From Croceifilum oryzae (GTDB lineage: Bacteria; Bacillota; Bacilli; Thermoactinomycetales; Thermoactinomycetaceae), in contig NZ_JAUSUV010000006.1 of NCBI RefSeq assembly GCF_030814315.1, positions 62,001 to 126,000 on the forward strand: 64,000 nucleotides of DNA, written 5' to 3'. The stretch's first letter is position 1; each line of letters begins with the position of its first letter. The notes under the pieces are model-generated. The model ran no database searches and had not been told where the DNA came from. It saw only the letters and a program-made list of their open reading frames with translations. Both the position numbers and the translations under genes were made by a program. Below, in pieces: positions 53,851-63,026 of the stretch.

Positions 53851-54828
53851 TTAACTTCCTTTCTGAAGTGGTGGCTCATCATTTTTCCCAAAGTTGATTT
53901 GGGTGGAGCGACTTTTCCCACGTGCTTGTAAATAGGAATCAAACGTCCATCCCTCAAAGAACGCTTCTCCTGCTCTCACCCCAGATTGATAAAGAGTGTC
54001 TTTCTTATCCTTACTTAAAGAAAAATCAGTTATTTTAACCCCGAGGGTGGGTACAGAGATCGTACGAATCTGATCCTTTGACCGAATATATCGGTTATCA
54101 TACGCGTCCATCATCGTATAAAACAAGGATAAAAACATGTTTAACGGTCCGGGGACTTCTGCCACTGATCCCTTCTTTTCTTTTGTTGGATTGTTTAAAT
54201 CAAAGCCAAAAGTAGGCCAACGGGGGCAATCTGAATCAAAAATCCAAATAGGAAAATTACTTAACACTCCTCCATCTACAATACAACTATACTTCCCAGA
54301 GGGCGCATGATACAACATCACGGGATCAAAAAAGAAAGGAATACTACAACTCATTCGAACTGCTTTTGCAACTGAAAACGTTGCTGGATCGTGGCCATAA
54401 CTTGCTAGATCATCTGGCAGAATCATCAGCATTTTTTGTGTAATATCAGAGGCAATGATTTTCAAGCCAACGTCCTGCAAATCACCAAAGGTCCGAACCC
54501 CTTTCTCAGCTAAACGACATTCTAGCCAATGTTCAAGTGCATCACCCGAGTAAATCCCTTTTTTAATCCACATACGTAAAGCTGGACCGACATAAGGGAT
54601 GCGATGATACATCGTCTTCGGTAAAAACGATGTAAAGTCTAGATCAAGCAGAAGCCTGTAAAGCTCCTCGGCTGTATAACCCGCCGCAGTAAGAGACGCG
54701 ATCATCGATCCAGCAGAAGTCCCTGCTACATTCTTCCATTTATATCCCTTTTTCTCCGCCACTGTTAGTGCTCCGACCAGTCCAATTCCTTTTACACCGC
54801 CGCCCTCAAATACTGCATCTGCCCACAC
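53851..54828 (-). CDS. yqhO: Patatin-like phospholipase (YqhO)
   Basis: 325 residues. GGGVKGIGLVGAL (oxyanion loop), GTSAGSM (nucleophile Ser) and VDGGVLSNFP (Asp of the dyad). A lipid acyl hydrolase. AGAGGTGG precedes the ATG. Confidence 0.93.
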   Translation of the reverse strand: MWADAVFEGGGVKGIGLVGALTVAEKKGYKWKNVAGTSAGSMIASLTAAGYTAEELYRLLLDLDFTSFLPKTMYHRIPYVGPALRMWIKKGIYSGDALEHWLECRLAEKGVRTFGDLQDVGLKIIASDITQKMLMILPDDLASYGHDPATFSVAKAVRMSCSIPFFFDPVMLYHAPSGKYSCIVDGGVLSNFPIWIFDSDCPRWPTFGFDLNNPTKEKKGSVAEVPGPLNMFLSLFYTMMDAYDNRYIRSKDQIRTISVPTLGVKITDFSLSKDKKDTLYQSGVRAGEAFFEGWTFDSYLQARGKSRSTQINFGKNDEPPLQKGS

Positions 54829-54871
54829 ATGACCACCTCTTTAAAAAAAGAATGTATTTATTCATATGTAT

Positions 54872-54906
54872 GAAAAAAACCCTAGGAACAGGACTTCCAG
54901 GGTTAA
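54872..54906 (-). terminator. mntR terminator
   Basis: AACCCTGGAAGTCC / GGACTTCCAGGGTT-type stem with seven T on the minus strand. Confidence 0.75.
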
Positions 54907-54907
54907 T

Positions 54908-55351
54908 TTATTCATCTTGCTCCGTATTCTCTTCAGCAGCTTTGGTAGAGATGAGAAGTTTGACCACTTCTGGATTGCTTTCGAGATAGGAAACTAAATT
55001 CTCCACACAGGTGATGGAATCCCAGCTCAGATGATGTTCAATCCCTTCCACATCTTGATAAACAAATTCCTCACGTACTCCAATCAAGCGAAGAAATTTC
55101 TCTAATAACTGATGCCGGTCAACAAGGCGCTTTCCTACTTTTTTACCCTTCGCAGTTAGAACCAAACCACGATATTTTTCATAAACCAAATATTTATTTT
55201 GATCAAGTTTCTGAACCATCTTTGTAACTGACGAGGGGTGAACGGATAACGCCTCTGCTATGTCTGACACGCGTGCATATCCTTTTTGATCAATTAATTG
55301 ATAAATGTTTTCTAAATAATCTTCCATACTTGGTGTTGCCAAATGAACCAC
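54908..55351 (-). CDS. mntR: Manganese-responsive regulator MntR
   Basis: 147 residues, very close to B. subtilis Mnt[15 protein letters not shown] (metal ligands D and E), [20 protein letters not shown] (winged HTH), and [10 protein letters not shown] (E, H ligands). Represses Mn uptake when Mn2+ is bound. Confidence 0.96.
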   Translation of the reverse strand: MVHLATPSMEDYLENIYQLIDQKGYARVSDIAEALSVHPSSVTKMVQKLDQNKYLVYEKYRGLVLTAKGKKVGKRLVDRHQLLEKFLRLIGVREEFVYQDVEGIEHHLSWDSITCVENLVSYLESNPEVVKLLISTKAAEENTEQDE

Positions 55352-55483
55352 CCCTTCAAATCAATACAACCAGAGTCATTTTATCAGATGTTACGTATTA
55401 GCTCAATGAAAGTGTTACAAAAACATCCCTCAAAAAAGCTCCTATTTCCGTTATAATGAAAATCAAAGGAGGATTCGCTTTTT

Positions 55484-55717
55484 ATGAGAATCACCCCATC
55501 TGATATTCCAAGCAAGAAATTTAATAAGTCTTTCTGGGGCTATATCCCAGAAGAAGTGGATCAGTGGTTAAACGAAATCGTCATTTGTTACGAAGAAGAT
55601 GTAAGCGAACTAAAAGAACTACGACAAGAAATTACACGATTACGAACTGAAAACAAACAATTACGCGAAATATGTAAAGAGATGGATCGTTTAGATGAAA
55701 GCCGAGTATCTAGCTGA
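55484..55717 (+). CDS. Small DivIVA-domain protein
   Basis: 77 residues. ITPSDIPSKKFNKSFWGYIP then EEVDQWLNEI is the DivIVA membrane-binding N-terminus; the rest is a coiled coil. Shorter than GpsB or DivIVA, so possibly a minimal adaptor. AAAGGAGG precedes the ATG. Confidence 0.8.
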   Translation: MRITPSDIPSKKFNKSFWGYIPEEVDQWLNEIVICYEEDVSELKELRQEITRLRTENKQLREICKEMDRLDESRVSS

Positions 55718-55719
55718 TG

Positions 55720-56481
55720 CTAGTAAGCCTCGGCTTTTTTCTGTTCATCATTCCAGATGAGAACGGGACCAAATTGAATAGCGTCACAAGCAACCAGACG
55801 AAGTTCAATGCCTTCTACATTCCCTTGAATGGCATCTTCATGTGCTTCTTTTCCATGAAGGTGCCCGTATACACATAAGGAAACCCCATACTCTTTCAGA
55901 AGATCGAAGAACTTTGATTCTTTCCCTGTCTGAGTTAAAGGTGGGTAGTGAAGCATTACGATAATAGGCAGATCTGAATGTTCTTTGCGTGCCGCCTCTA
56001 ATGCCATTTTCAGTCTCCCTGCTTGTCTCTCGTAAATCTTGCGATCTTCTGATTCATGATAACCGTAATCTCCTGGAAGCATCCAGCCTCGGGTCGCAGC
56101 TACCACCTTATTCTCCACAACGGTAAAATCAGCATCTAGCCATGTCATCCGCTCAGGCAAAGCTTCACGAATCTTCTTCTTACTATGTACATAATACTCA
56201 TGATTACCTGGAGAGAAAACCTTGTTTCCAGGTAACTGATCAATCCATCTAAAATCATATAGGGCTTCTTCTAAGCGTAGCGCCCAGCTAATATCTCCTG
56301 GAATGAGAACGGTATCTTCTTCTCTTACCCTCTCCATCCATAAATCTCGAATTCGATGATAATGTTGATCCCAACCAAACAACTCCATTGGCTTTCGAAT
56401 ATCTCTCTCAGGATCAATCTCATATAGGTCAACAGGTCTTTGGAACGATAGATGTAAATCCGCAATTGAAAAGATCGCCAT
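55720..56481 (-). CDS. Metallophosphoesterase
   Basis: 253 residues from ATG 56481 (GGATGG upstream). Calcineurin-like motifs: IADLHLS, VLIPGDISWAL, GNHEYY, VMLHYPPL and VYGHLHG. Binuclear metal enzyme; substrate unknown. Confidence 0.92.
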   Translation of the reverse strand: MAIFSIADLHLSFQRPVDLYEIDPERDIRKPMELFGWDQHYHRIRDLWMERVREEDTVLIPGDISWALRLEEALYDFRWIDQLPGNKVFSPGNHEYYVHSKKKIREALPERMTWLDADFTVVENKVVAATRGWMLPGDYGYHESEDRKIYERQAGRLKMALEAARKEHSDLPIIVMLHYPPLTQTGKESKFFDLLKEYGVSLCVYGHLHGKEAHEDAIQGNVEGIELRLVACDAIQFGPVLIWNDEQKKAEAY

Positions 56482-56526
56482 GCAAGGTACCATCCTTTCT
56501 CACAACTACACAATACTCTAATTACG

Positions 56527-56565
56527 AAAAAAAAAGCAAGAAGAGATCCGTTGATCCTCTTGCCT
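56527..56565 (-). terminator. Terminator of the pseudokinase gene
   Basis: GGCAAGAGGATC / GATCTCTTCTTGC stem followed by nine T on the minus strand. Confidence 0.8.
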
Positions 56566-56578
56566 ATTCATCTGTTAT

Positions 56579-58348
56579 TTATTTTTCCAATAATTTATAT
56601 GGTTGAGTCGATTTGTCAATAAATAGATCACGTAATGATAGTGAAGTTTTCTCCGATAAGCCTAAGGTTGCCTTCACTTCTGTACCTTGGTTAATGTTGA
56701 TGACCATATCACTATTCGTAACATTTAACGAGAAACCGATCGGTTTATTCTTCACTAACTTCGGTATAGAAGTAGAGTCCATTTCCGTAATTTTCGTACC
56801 TGAGTTACGTAATAACGATACTTTTCCATTCGACCACTCTACCACATACGTGATACCATCCACCGAATTTAATTTAATCTCAAATGGGATAGTTGAGTCT
56901 TGGCTAAGTCCTACTAAGAAATTGGTAAATGAACTTGAGATCGGAATCGCAATCTGCGTCTTAGGCATGACCGTTAAATCAGAACCTTTTGCAATCCCAA
57001 TTCCTGTATTCAAGATCCACGGTTGGTCGGGTAGGAAATCGCTATCTACTTGCGAGGTATCGTCAATCTTTTGAAGACCAGGATTTTGTAAGGTTACCCC
57101 TTTACCCGCCGTAAACACAGGTTTTAACGTACCTTGTATCTGGCTGTTCCCCCGAAGCACAAAAGCTTCCTTGGTCTCTTTGTCCACGATTTTCACTCGT
57201 ACAGGTGCAAGTGAGGTATGGTAGACATAAAATTCGTATGACTTACCTGCTTTAATAAAAGGAACCCCTTTTGCCCCAAACATGGTGGTACGTGCTCCTT
57301 GTGAAGATCCTGAGCTAATCTGACCATCTCGTTTAATCAGAAGCTCAAAACGTCCTCCATCTGATTTTTCCATTGTTGCCTTGAAATCATCAAATGTTTC
57401 ATCAAAAGCCAGTTCCCCTTGCAGTACAGTAGATTCTTCCATCGAATCAAAGGCATATTCTGATTTAGAGGCAAAATCATGCTTTTTTCCATTCGGTTTG
57501 ATCTGGAAAATCGCCCTTTGTTCACTCTTAACTGGATCTTTGGCATCTGATTGACTTAAATAATAGTTCCCAACTAATGCGCCCGTTGCGATTAAAATAA
57601 GTGCTACAGCAGTAGACATGATCACCTTACGCAATCCTCCTGGGTTACGCCCAGACTCAAGACTCCGATCTTTCAATAGCTTGTCTACTTGCCCAATAAC
57701 TTCCTCTAGACTTACTTTTGTTTTCCAAGACTTCAAAGCAAGTTTTTGTAATTTACGAGGAATTAGGTTATTTTCCAAGAATAATTTATTATTCTTCGGG
57801 TTCTTTGAGGGTTGATAACCTGTGAGTAGGAAGAATAGGAGGTCTCGCCATTTTTGATCACGCTGTACTTTGACTTCATCATGTAAATAATAGAATAAGA
57901 GCAAAGGTTCCGATCCACTTAATAAAATATTTTTAGGATCTAAGGTGGTGCGAAGCGGGAAGTTTCTGCGTTGTAGTTCTCGAATGGTTTGTAGCAAGCT
58001 CTTCGCTACTTTTAAGGCTTTCAATGGCTTCATAGGACGCTCTTTCGTCACGAGCAGTGGAAGTGGTTCACCTGTAAAGGGGGCATGAACCAGAATGACT
58101 TCATGCTCGTCCACCATTACATCAATAATGGGAGCAAGGTGAGGATGTTGAAATTTTAACACAAGCTCTCGAAAATCCTCTGGTAAGGTTTGACCTTCTA
58201 TTGGAATGCTTTGGAGAAATACACGTTTTCCCCCATGAGTACGTGCCTGCAAAATCTTTCCAGATGAAAATTGAATCTCATCTTCTACTTGAAACCTCTT
58301 CACAAATTGAGAGTGAAATGATTTAGCCAACGGTAGTACCACCCTCAC
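56579..58348 (-). CDS. Membrane-anchored protein-kinase-like protein (pseudokinase)
   Basis: 589 residues. N-terminal kinase-like fold (about 25-230): VFLQSIPIEG, FQHPHLAPIIDV, and TTLDPKNILLSG where HRDLKPEN is expected. The catalytic Asp position is Thr, and no DFG is seen, so it is probably inactive. A single helix (about 244-266) leads to an extracellular part of about 320 residues resembling a LamG/concanavalin-like beta domain. Topology is that of Ser/Thr kinase sensors, here perhaps a scaffold. Monocistronic. Confidence 0.7.
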   Translation of the reverse strand: MRVVLPLAKSFHSQFVKRFQVEDEIQFSSGKILQARTHGGKRVFLQSIPIEGQTLPEDFRELVLKFQHPHLAPIIDVMVDEHEVILVHAPFTGEPLPLLVTKERPMKPLKALKVAKSLLQTIRELQRRNFPLRTTLDPKNILLSGSEPLLLFYYLHDEVKVQRDQKWRDLLFFLLTGYQPSKNPKNNKLFLENNLIPRKLQKLALKSWKTKVSLEEVIGQVDKLLKDRSLESGRNPGGLRKVIMSTAVALILIATGALVGNYYLSQSDAKDPVKSEQRAIFQIKPNGKKHDFASKSEYAFDSMEESTVLQGELAFDETFDDFKATMEKSDGGRFELLIKRDGQISSGSSQGARTTMFGAKGVPFIKAGKSYEFYVYHTSLAPVRVKIVDKETKEAFVLRGNSQIQGTLKPVFTAGKGVTLQNPGLQKIDDTSQVDSDFLPDQPWILNTGIGIAKGSDLTVMPKTQIAIPISSSFTNFLVGLSQDSTIPFEIKLNSVDGITYVVEWSNGKVSLLRNSGTKITEMDSTSIPKLVKNKPIGFSLNVTNSDMVININQGTEVKATLGLSEKTSLSLRDLFIDKSTQPYKLLEK

Positions 58349-58534
58349 ACAACAAATTTTTAAAAGTGTTAATGATAGAATATAAATACAAATACAAATA
58401 AATTATTCAGGAATCATCTCCATCCTAAACTTAAGTATATTAAAAATCAAGATATTGTTTCGCTGTAGAAATATAATAATGTGAACAATTTTCCACAAAT
58501 GAGTGCAAAGTGATGAAAATCAGGAAAATGTATG

Positions 58535-59356
58535 CTATCGCTTATAATTCCAATCGTCATTTGCGTATTTGTTTTGAACAAGTTGGTGTGCCATTTCTTC
58601 CTCATAGGGGCTTAATTTCCCTACTTCCACATCCAACTCCAGTCCTTCGATCATCCCTTGTGTGAAGGCGTGTTCGACCTCTTGTATATAAAATGGCTGT
58701 GAACTACACTGATGAATCGAAACAGCTTTTTGCTCTAGTTCCTGTTTTCTAGCGTTTCGAATCTCTTCCGTTGAAAACATCAGTACTTCAAATAATCGTT
58801 CTATATCGAGGTCTAACAAAATGGAGCCATGTTGCAGAACAACCCCCTTTTGACGAACTTGGGCACTCCCTGCCGCTTTTCGTCCATGAACGACTAATTC
58901 GTAATCAGATGGGGCATCAAAGCATGCAGCCGACTGAATTCCTTTTGAAGACTTTGCAGGCGGGGCAAGTTCTGCTTCTATCCCGAGATTCTGATATCCA
59001 CGGAGCAAGCCTTGACTTAGATAACGATATGATTCTGATACGCTTCCTTGTACTGATGGGTGCGTTTCGGGAGCGATGATACTATAGGTTAGTTCAGAAT
59101 CATGTAGGACCGCTCTCCCCCCTGTCATTCTGCGAACAAACCCCCAGCCTAACTCCTTTAATCTCTCTAGATTGACTTCTTTTTCAGCTCGTTGGAAATA
59201 TCCGATACTGAGAGTTGCTGGATTCCAGCCATAAAACCGTAGAGTCGGTGGGGCTTGGTTTTCGCTGATGGCTGTTAAAATAGCTTCATCAAGTGCCATA
59301 TTCCATGCAGGTGCGTGTGATTGGTAAGGGATGAGCCGCCACTTAGTATTATTCAT
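58535..59356 (-). CDS. lipM: Octanoyl-[GcvH]:protein N-octanoyltransferase
   Basis: 273 residues, close to B. subtilis LipM: LRFYGWNPATLSIGYFQ, RRMTGGRAVLHD, ACFDAPSDYELVV (catalytic Cys about 144) and GRKAAGSAQ (Lys). Transfers octanoate to GcvH in lipoate synthesis. Near gcvPB, as in Bacillus. Confidence 0.95.
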   Translation of the reverse strand: MNNTKWRLIPYQSHAPAWNMALDEAILTAISENQAPPTLRFYGWNPATLSIGYFQRAEKEVNLERLKELGWGFVRRMTGGRAVLHDSELTYSIIAPETHPSVQGSVSESYRYLSQGLLRGYQNLGIEAELAPPAKSSKGIQSAACFDAPSDYELVVHGRKAAGSAQVRQKGVVLQHGSILLDLDIERLFEVLMFSTEEIRNARKQELEQKAVSIHQCSSQPFYIQEVEHAFTQGMIEGLELDVEVGKLSPYEEEMAHQLVQNKYANDDWNYKR

Positions 59357-59432
59357 TTATTTTTCGGTCCTCCTCATTTTCAATATTTGATAAGGTATGT
59401 TGATCCATTTATTGGGTGGTTTTCTATATTTC

Positions 59433-59470
59433 GAGGCAATGTATCTGACCAATGGTTCAATAAGAAGTAT
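59433..59470. repeat. Dispersed intergenic motif, copy C
   Basis: GAGGCAATGTATCTGACC, sharing its first 14 bases with copies A and B, 77 bp upstream of lipM and in the same orientation relative to the gene. Confidence 0.35.
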
Positions 59471-59501
59471 ACAACTTAGAATAACATAAAAATCGTTACC
59501 A

Positions 59502-59536
59502 AATGAAAAAAGCACTCTTGTTTTTGAGTGCTTTTT
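59502..59536. terminator. ptsG terminator
   Basis: AAAAAAGCACTC / GAGTGCTTTTTT stem just after the ptsG stop. Confidence 0.85.
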
Positions 59537-59542
59537 TCTCTG

Positions 59543-61489
59543 TTATTGAATCGTAATCGGTAATGATTGCCCTTTTTGGCATTGGGTTGTTTTGAGTTCT
59601 ATTTTCTGTTCTTGAAGGTTGGTGAAGACGATCGGGGTAATGATTGATTTAGCATGTTGTTTGACATAATCGAGGTCGAAAGTTACGAGTTCTTGCCCCG
59701 CTTTGACATGATCCCCTTGTGCAATCTTGGCAGTGAAGCCTTCTCCTTTTAATTGCACGGTATCAATACCGATGTGGATAAGAATTTCCCGACCGCTTTG
59801 AGAGCGAATGCCAATCGCATGTTTGGATGGAAATAGGTTTACGATTTCTCCATCTACTGGAGCTACGACGACTCCTTCGGCTGGATCGATCGCAAATCCA
59901 TCCCCCATCAGCTTATCTGCAAAGACTGGGTCTGGGACCTCTTTGATCGGTAGAACTCTCCCTGTCATCGGAGATAGGAAGGTTTCTGTTACAGATCCAG
60001 TACCGATGGAGCAGGTCTCATTCGCCTTAGCAGGGCTTTCCACCTTTTCTACCGGTCTAGGAGTCTTTCCGGCTATAATGTCTTTCATCTGTTCCTTAAT
60101 TTGATCCGATTTGGGACCAAAAATCGCTTGCATATTGTTCCCAACTTCCAGAACCCCAGCGGCGCCCAGCGCTTTTAATTTCGCTTTGTCTACTTTTTTG
60201 GGGTCTTGAACCTGAATACGGAGTCGTGTAATACATGCATCCAGGTGAGTCAAATTTTCCTTGCCACCGAAAGCTTCTATCACTTCGTAAGCGAGCGAAT
60301 CAGGGCGATTATCCGTATCAACCGGGTTTATCCCTTCTTCTGTCTCATCCTCTCGCCCAGGGGTCTTCAGATTCCATGTGCGAATCGCAAACCGGAATCC
60401 AAAATAGTAGACTACTGCAAAAGCAAGACCAACTGGGATAATCATCCATGAGTTTGTACTTATTTTCCAGTAGAGAAGATAATCGATCACTCCACCGGAA
60501 AAAGTAAGTCCTGCTTTTACGTTCAAAAGTGCCATGGTCATAAATGAAATCCCTGCAAACACACAGTGGATCGCAAATAGCACAGGAGCTACAAACAGGA
60601 ACGAGAATTCGATTGGCTCCGTAATTCCTGTTAAAAAAGAGGTAAGAGCCCCCGAAAGCATGATTCCTCCAACCACTTTTTTTCTTTCTGGACGAGCTTC
60701 TTGATAAATAGCAAGAGCCGCCGCAGGTAAACCAAACATCATGAATGGAAATTTTCCTGTTAAAAATGTTCCTGCTGTGGGGTCGCCAGCGAAGAATCGG
60801 GCAACGTCCCCTTTTACGACTTCTCCTGTTGATTTCATATACTCCCCAAACTCAAACCAGAACGGAGCATACCAGATATGGTGAAGTCCAAATGGGATCA
60901 GAGCCCGCTCGATCACACCAAAGATAAAGGCGGATAAAGCAAGATTCGCATGTAGCACCATGTGTGAAAATGCATCGATTCCGGCTTGAATCGGTGGCCA
61001 CACAAAGCCAAAAATAATACCGAGAACAAAAGCAGAAGCCGCTGTAACAATGGGAACAAAACGCTTACCCGCAAAAAAACCTAAAAACGGAGGAAGCTCA
61101 ATATCATGGAACTTCCGATATAACAAGGCGGCTACGACCCCGATGAGAATCCCACCAAAAACCCCCATTGAGATGGTTTTAATTCCGAGTACGGGAGTTG
61201 TTTTCAGATGACGGAGAATAGCCATCTGCCCAAGCGTAGCATTCATGATTAAAAAACCGACTACGGCAGCTAAACCTGCTGAACCCTCCCCATTTGTTAG
61301 CCCGATTGCTACACCGATCGCAAAAATTAAGGCTAGATTCGCAAATATAATATCTCCTGATTGGGACATGAGTCCTATTTTTAATGCACTACCTATTCCT
61401 AATAGCAAACCCGCCGCTGGAAGAATTGCCACTGGAAGCATTAAGGATTTACCGATTTTCTGTAGGCTTCCAAATAGATTTTTAAACAC
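59543..61489 (-). CDS. ptsG: PTS glucose transporter EIICBA
   Basis: 648 residues. EIIC (about 1-380) with [24 protein letters not shown] and [15 protein letters not shown] (about 400-480) with phosphorylated Cys in [10 protein letters not shown] (about 418); EIIA (about 510-648) with active His in [10 protein letters not shown]. Order and sequence match PtsG rather than NagP. Imports and phosphorylates glucose. GTG start behind AGGAGGG. The only clear hairpin upstream (61561-61612) looks like the terminator of the preceding gene; no certain RAT site was seen. Confidence 0.94.
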   Translation of the reverse strand: MFKNLFGSLQKIGKSLMLPVAILPAAGLLLGIGSALKIGLMSQSGDIIFANLALIFAIGVAIGLTNGEGSAGLAAVVGFLIMNATLGQMAILRHLKTTPVLGIKTISMGVFGGILIGVVAALLYRKFHDIELPPFLGFFAGKRFVPIVTAASAFVLGIIFGFVWPPIQAGIDAFSHMVLHANLALSAFIFGVIERALIPFGLHHIWYAPFWFEFGEYMKSTGEVVKGDVARFFAGDPTAGTFLTGKFPFMMFGLPAAALAIYQEARPERKKVVGGIMLSGALTSFLTGITEPIEFSFLFVAPVLFAIHCVFAGISFMTMALLNVKAGLTFSGGVIDYLLYWKISTNSWMIIPVGLAFAVVYYFGFRFAIRTWNLKTPGREDETEEGINPVDTDNRPDSLAYEVIEAFGGKENLTHLDACITRLRIQVQDPKKVDKAKLKALGAAGVLEVGNNMQAIFGPKSDQIKEQMKDIIAGKTPRPVEKVESPAKANETCSIGTGSVTETFLSPMTGRVLPIKEVPDPVFADKLMGDGFAIDPAEGVVVAPVDGEIVNLFPSKHAIGIRSQSGREILIHIGIDTVQLKGEGFTAKIAQGDHVKAGQELVTFDLDYVKQHAKSIITPIVFTNLQEQKIELKTTQCQKGQSLPITIQ

Positions 61490-61560
61490 CTTTTACCCTC
61501 CTGTTAACCAAAACAAATTAGATTCTTGTATCGTATTGTTTATTTTGTCCAGGAATAGAA

Positions 61561-61612
61561 AAAGCATGAATGAGTGACGAATTTGTCTTGTTGCTCATTC
61601 ATGCTTCTATGT
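61561..61612 (-). terminator. Terminator upstream of ptsG
   Basis: AGCATGAATGAG / CTCATTCATGCT stem followed by TTTTTC, ending the SDR transcript. It could also act as a GlcT-type attenuator for ptsG. Confidence 0.65.
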
Positions 61613-61621
61613 TGTTTTATT

Positions 61622-62389
61622 TTATAAAAAGCGGAAGCCTGATAGCCAGTGACCCCCATCTACGGTGATACAATCTCCGTTGATGAAAGCCGCTTCTTCG
61701 GATAATAAAAACTTTGTTACGCTGGCAATCTCTTCAGGTGTGCCAAAACGTTTTAGGGGTACTTGTCGTTGGACCATTTTATAAGCTTTTTCGTCTTGAA
61801 TCAGCTTATCTGTTCCACCTGTACGTTCAATCGGACCGGGTGCGATGGCATTTAATCGGATGCCATACTTACTACCCCACTCGACCGCTAATGTTTGAGT
61901 CATCGCGAGTACTCCCGCTTTAGCAGAAGCCGAGTGTACTACACCAGCGGCTCCAGTCCAAGCATATGTAGCTACAATGTTTACAATGGAGCCTTTGATT
62001 CCTTTTTCAATCCAATAGTTCCCAACTGTATTGGTGCAATACCATGTACCGTTTAAGACAATGTCAATTACGGAACGCCAGCCATTATTCGAAAGCTTTT
62101 CAGCTGGTACGACGAAGTTACCTGCCGCATTATTTACAAGATGATCAATGCTACCAAAGGTTTCATGGACCGTTTCAACCATTTCTTTTACTTTCTCTTC
62201 TTCTCTTACATCCAAGACAAAGGTTAACACTTGTCCTGGAAATGTTTCATATTCCTTTTTCACTTCTTGCATACGCTCTTCATTACGGGCACAGATGACT
62301 ACGTTCGCTCCCTCTTGGCAGAAACGCCCAACCATTGCTTTCCCCATACCGCTACTTCCACCTGTGACGATGACAGTTTTTCCTCTCAT
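61622..62389 (-). CDS. fadH: SDR oxidoreductase, 2,4-dienoyl-CoA reductase-like
   Basis: 255 residues. NADP-binding TGGSSGMGKAM, NNAAGNF, and VHSASAKAGV, where the usual Tyr of YxxxK is Ser, as in dienoyl-CoA reductases. C-terminal GDCITVDGGHWL. Best fit FadH (YkuF) for unsaturated fatty acid breakdown. Confidence 0.82.
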   Translation of the reverse strand: MRGKTVIVTGGSSGMGKAMVGRFCQEGANVVICARNEERMQEVKKEYETFPGQVLTFVLDVREEEKVKEMVETVHETFGSIDHLVNNAAGNFVVPAEKLSNNGWRSVIDIVLNGTWYCTNTVGNYWIEKGIKGSIVNIVATYAWTGAAGVVHSASAKAGVLAMTQTLAVEWGSKYGIRLNAIAPGPIERTGGTDKLIQDEKAYKMVQRQVPLKRFGTPEEIASVTKFLLSEEAAFINGDCITVDGGHWLSGFRFL

Positions 62390-62467
62390 CTTGCCGCCTC
62401 ATCTCTATGAATATTGATTGTTTAAATAAATCTCTCACTTAAGCCTAGATGAGAGTTCTTCTCACGT

Positions 62468-62500
62468 CAAGGCAATGTTTCTTACTCAAGTTTGAAAGGT
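62468..62500. repeat. Dispersed intergenic motif, copy D (weak)
   Basis: AAGGCAATGTTTCTTAC, about 80 bp upstream of the SDR gene; matches 11 of the 14 core bases of copies A-C. Confidence 0.25.
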
Positions 62501-62585
62501 ACCTATTTTTTTACAATTGATATTTTCTTTGTCTTTTTATAACATTTATAAGTACATCAAATACATACACCATGGAAGGAAGATC

Positions 62586-63002
62586 ATTATTCGTAGTAAC
62601 TTTCGGGTTCAATGGAGCCTATACGTAGATGCTAAAACACAAGAAAAAGCCATGCTCATCTTTCAATTAGTTTCAGAAGCAATTGATTTACCTCTTCAAA
62701 TTGAGAACTGCGAACCTTACTGGAGAAATCGTAGTCAATATGAAATTACATTCACAACAACGTGGGAAGATGTAACGCCTCCAGAAGCCGTTTTCCGTAC
62801 ATTAGCCGCCGCTGATACACTTGCTTGGGAATGGAATGTTCGATGCCCAGTTGAATGGGAGGATGGATTGTTTGAATTTGGAGGACAGTCTGTTAAAACG
62901 AAATTAGCTAACTTATTATGGATTGGATTTGAATTAGAAAAAGAAGTTTCTCAAAAACAAATGATACAAGAAGGTACTGTATACGAGACGAAAATCCCCT
63001 AG
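62586..63002 (+). CDS. Hypothetical protein, non-standard start
   Basis: About 138 residues: SNFRVQWSLYVDAKTQEKAM, then ENCEPYWRNRSQYEITFTTT and FRTLAAADTLAWEWNVRCPV. A compact soluble alpha/beta protein; family not recognised. GGAAGGAAG (62574) lies just before ATC-ATT-ATT in frame, and no ATG, GTG or TTG follows at a proper distance. The upstream TTG at 62517 has no ribosome site. I place the start at the ATT of 62586. The stop lies in a terminator. Confidence 0.6.
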   Translation: MIRSNFRVQWSLYVDAKTQEKAMLIFQLVSEAIDLPLQIENCEPYWRNRSQYEITFTTTWEDVTPPEAVFRTLAAADTLAWEWNVRCPVEWEDGLFEFGGQSVKTKLANLLWIGFELEKEVSQKQMIQEGTVYETKIP

Positions 63003-63016
63003 AGAGGGGATTTTCT
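62993..63016. terminator. Bidirectional terminator
   Basis: AAAATCCCC / GGGGATTTT stem between the convergent hypothetical gene and gcvPB. Confidence 0.8.
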
Positions 63017-63026
63017 TGTTTTTCAT

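Noticed and set aside
61490-61620. GlcT antiterminator (RAT) site before ptsG
   Set aside because: The hairpin sits directly after the SDR stop and no convincing RAT sequence overlaps it, so it is called the SDR terminator.
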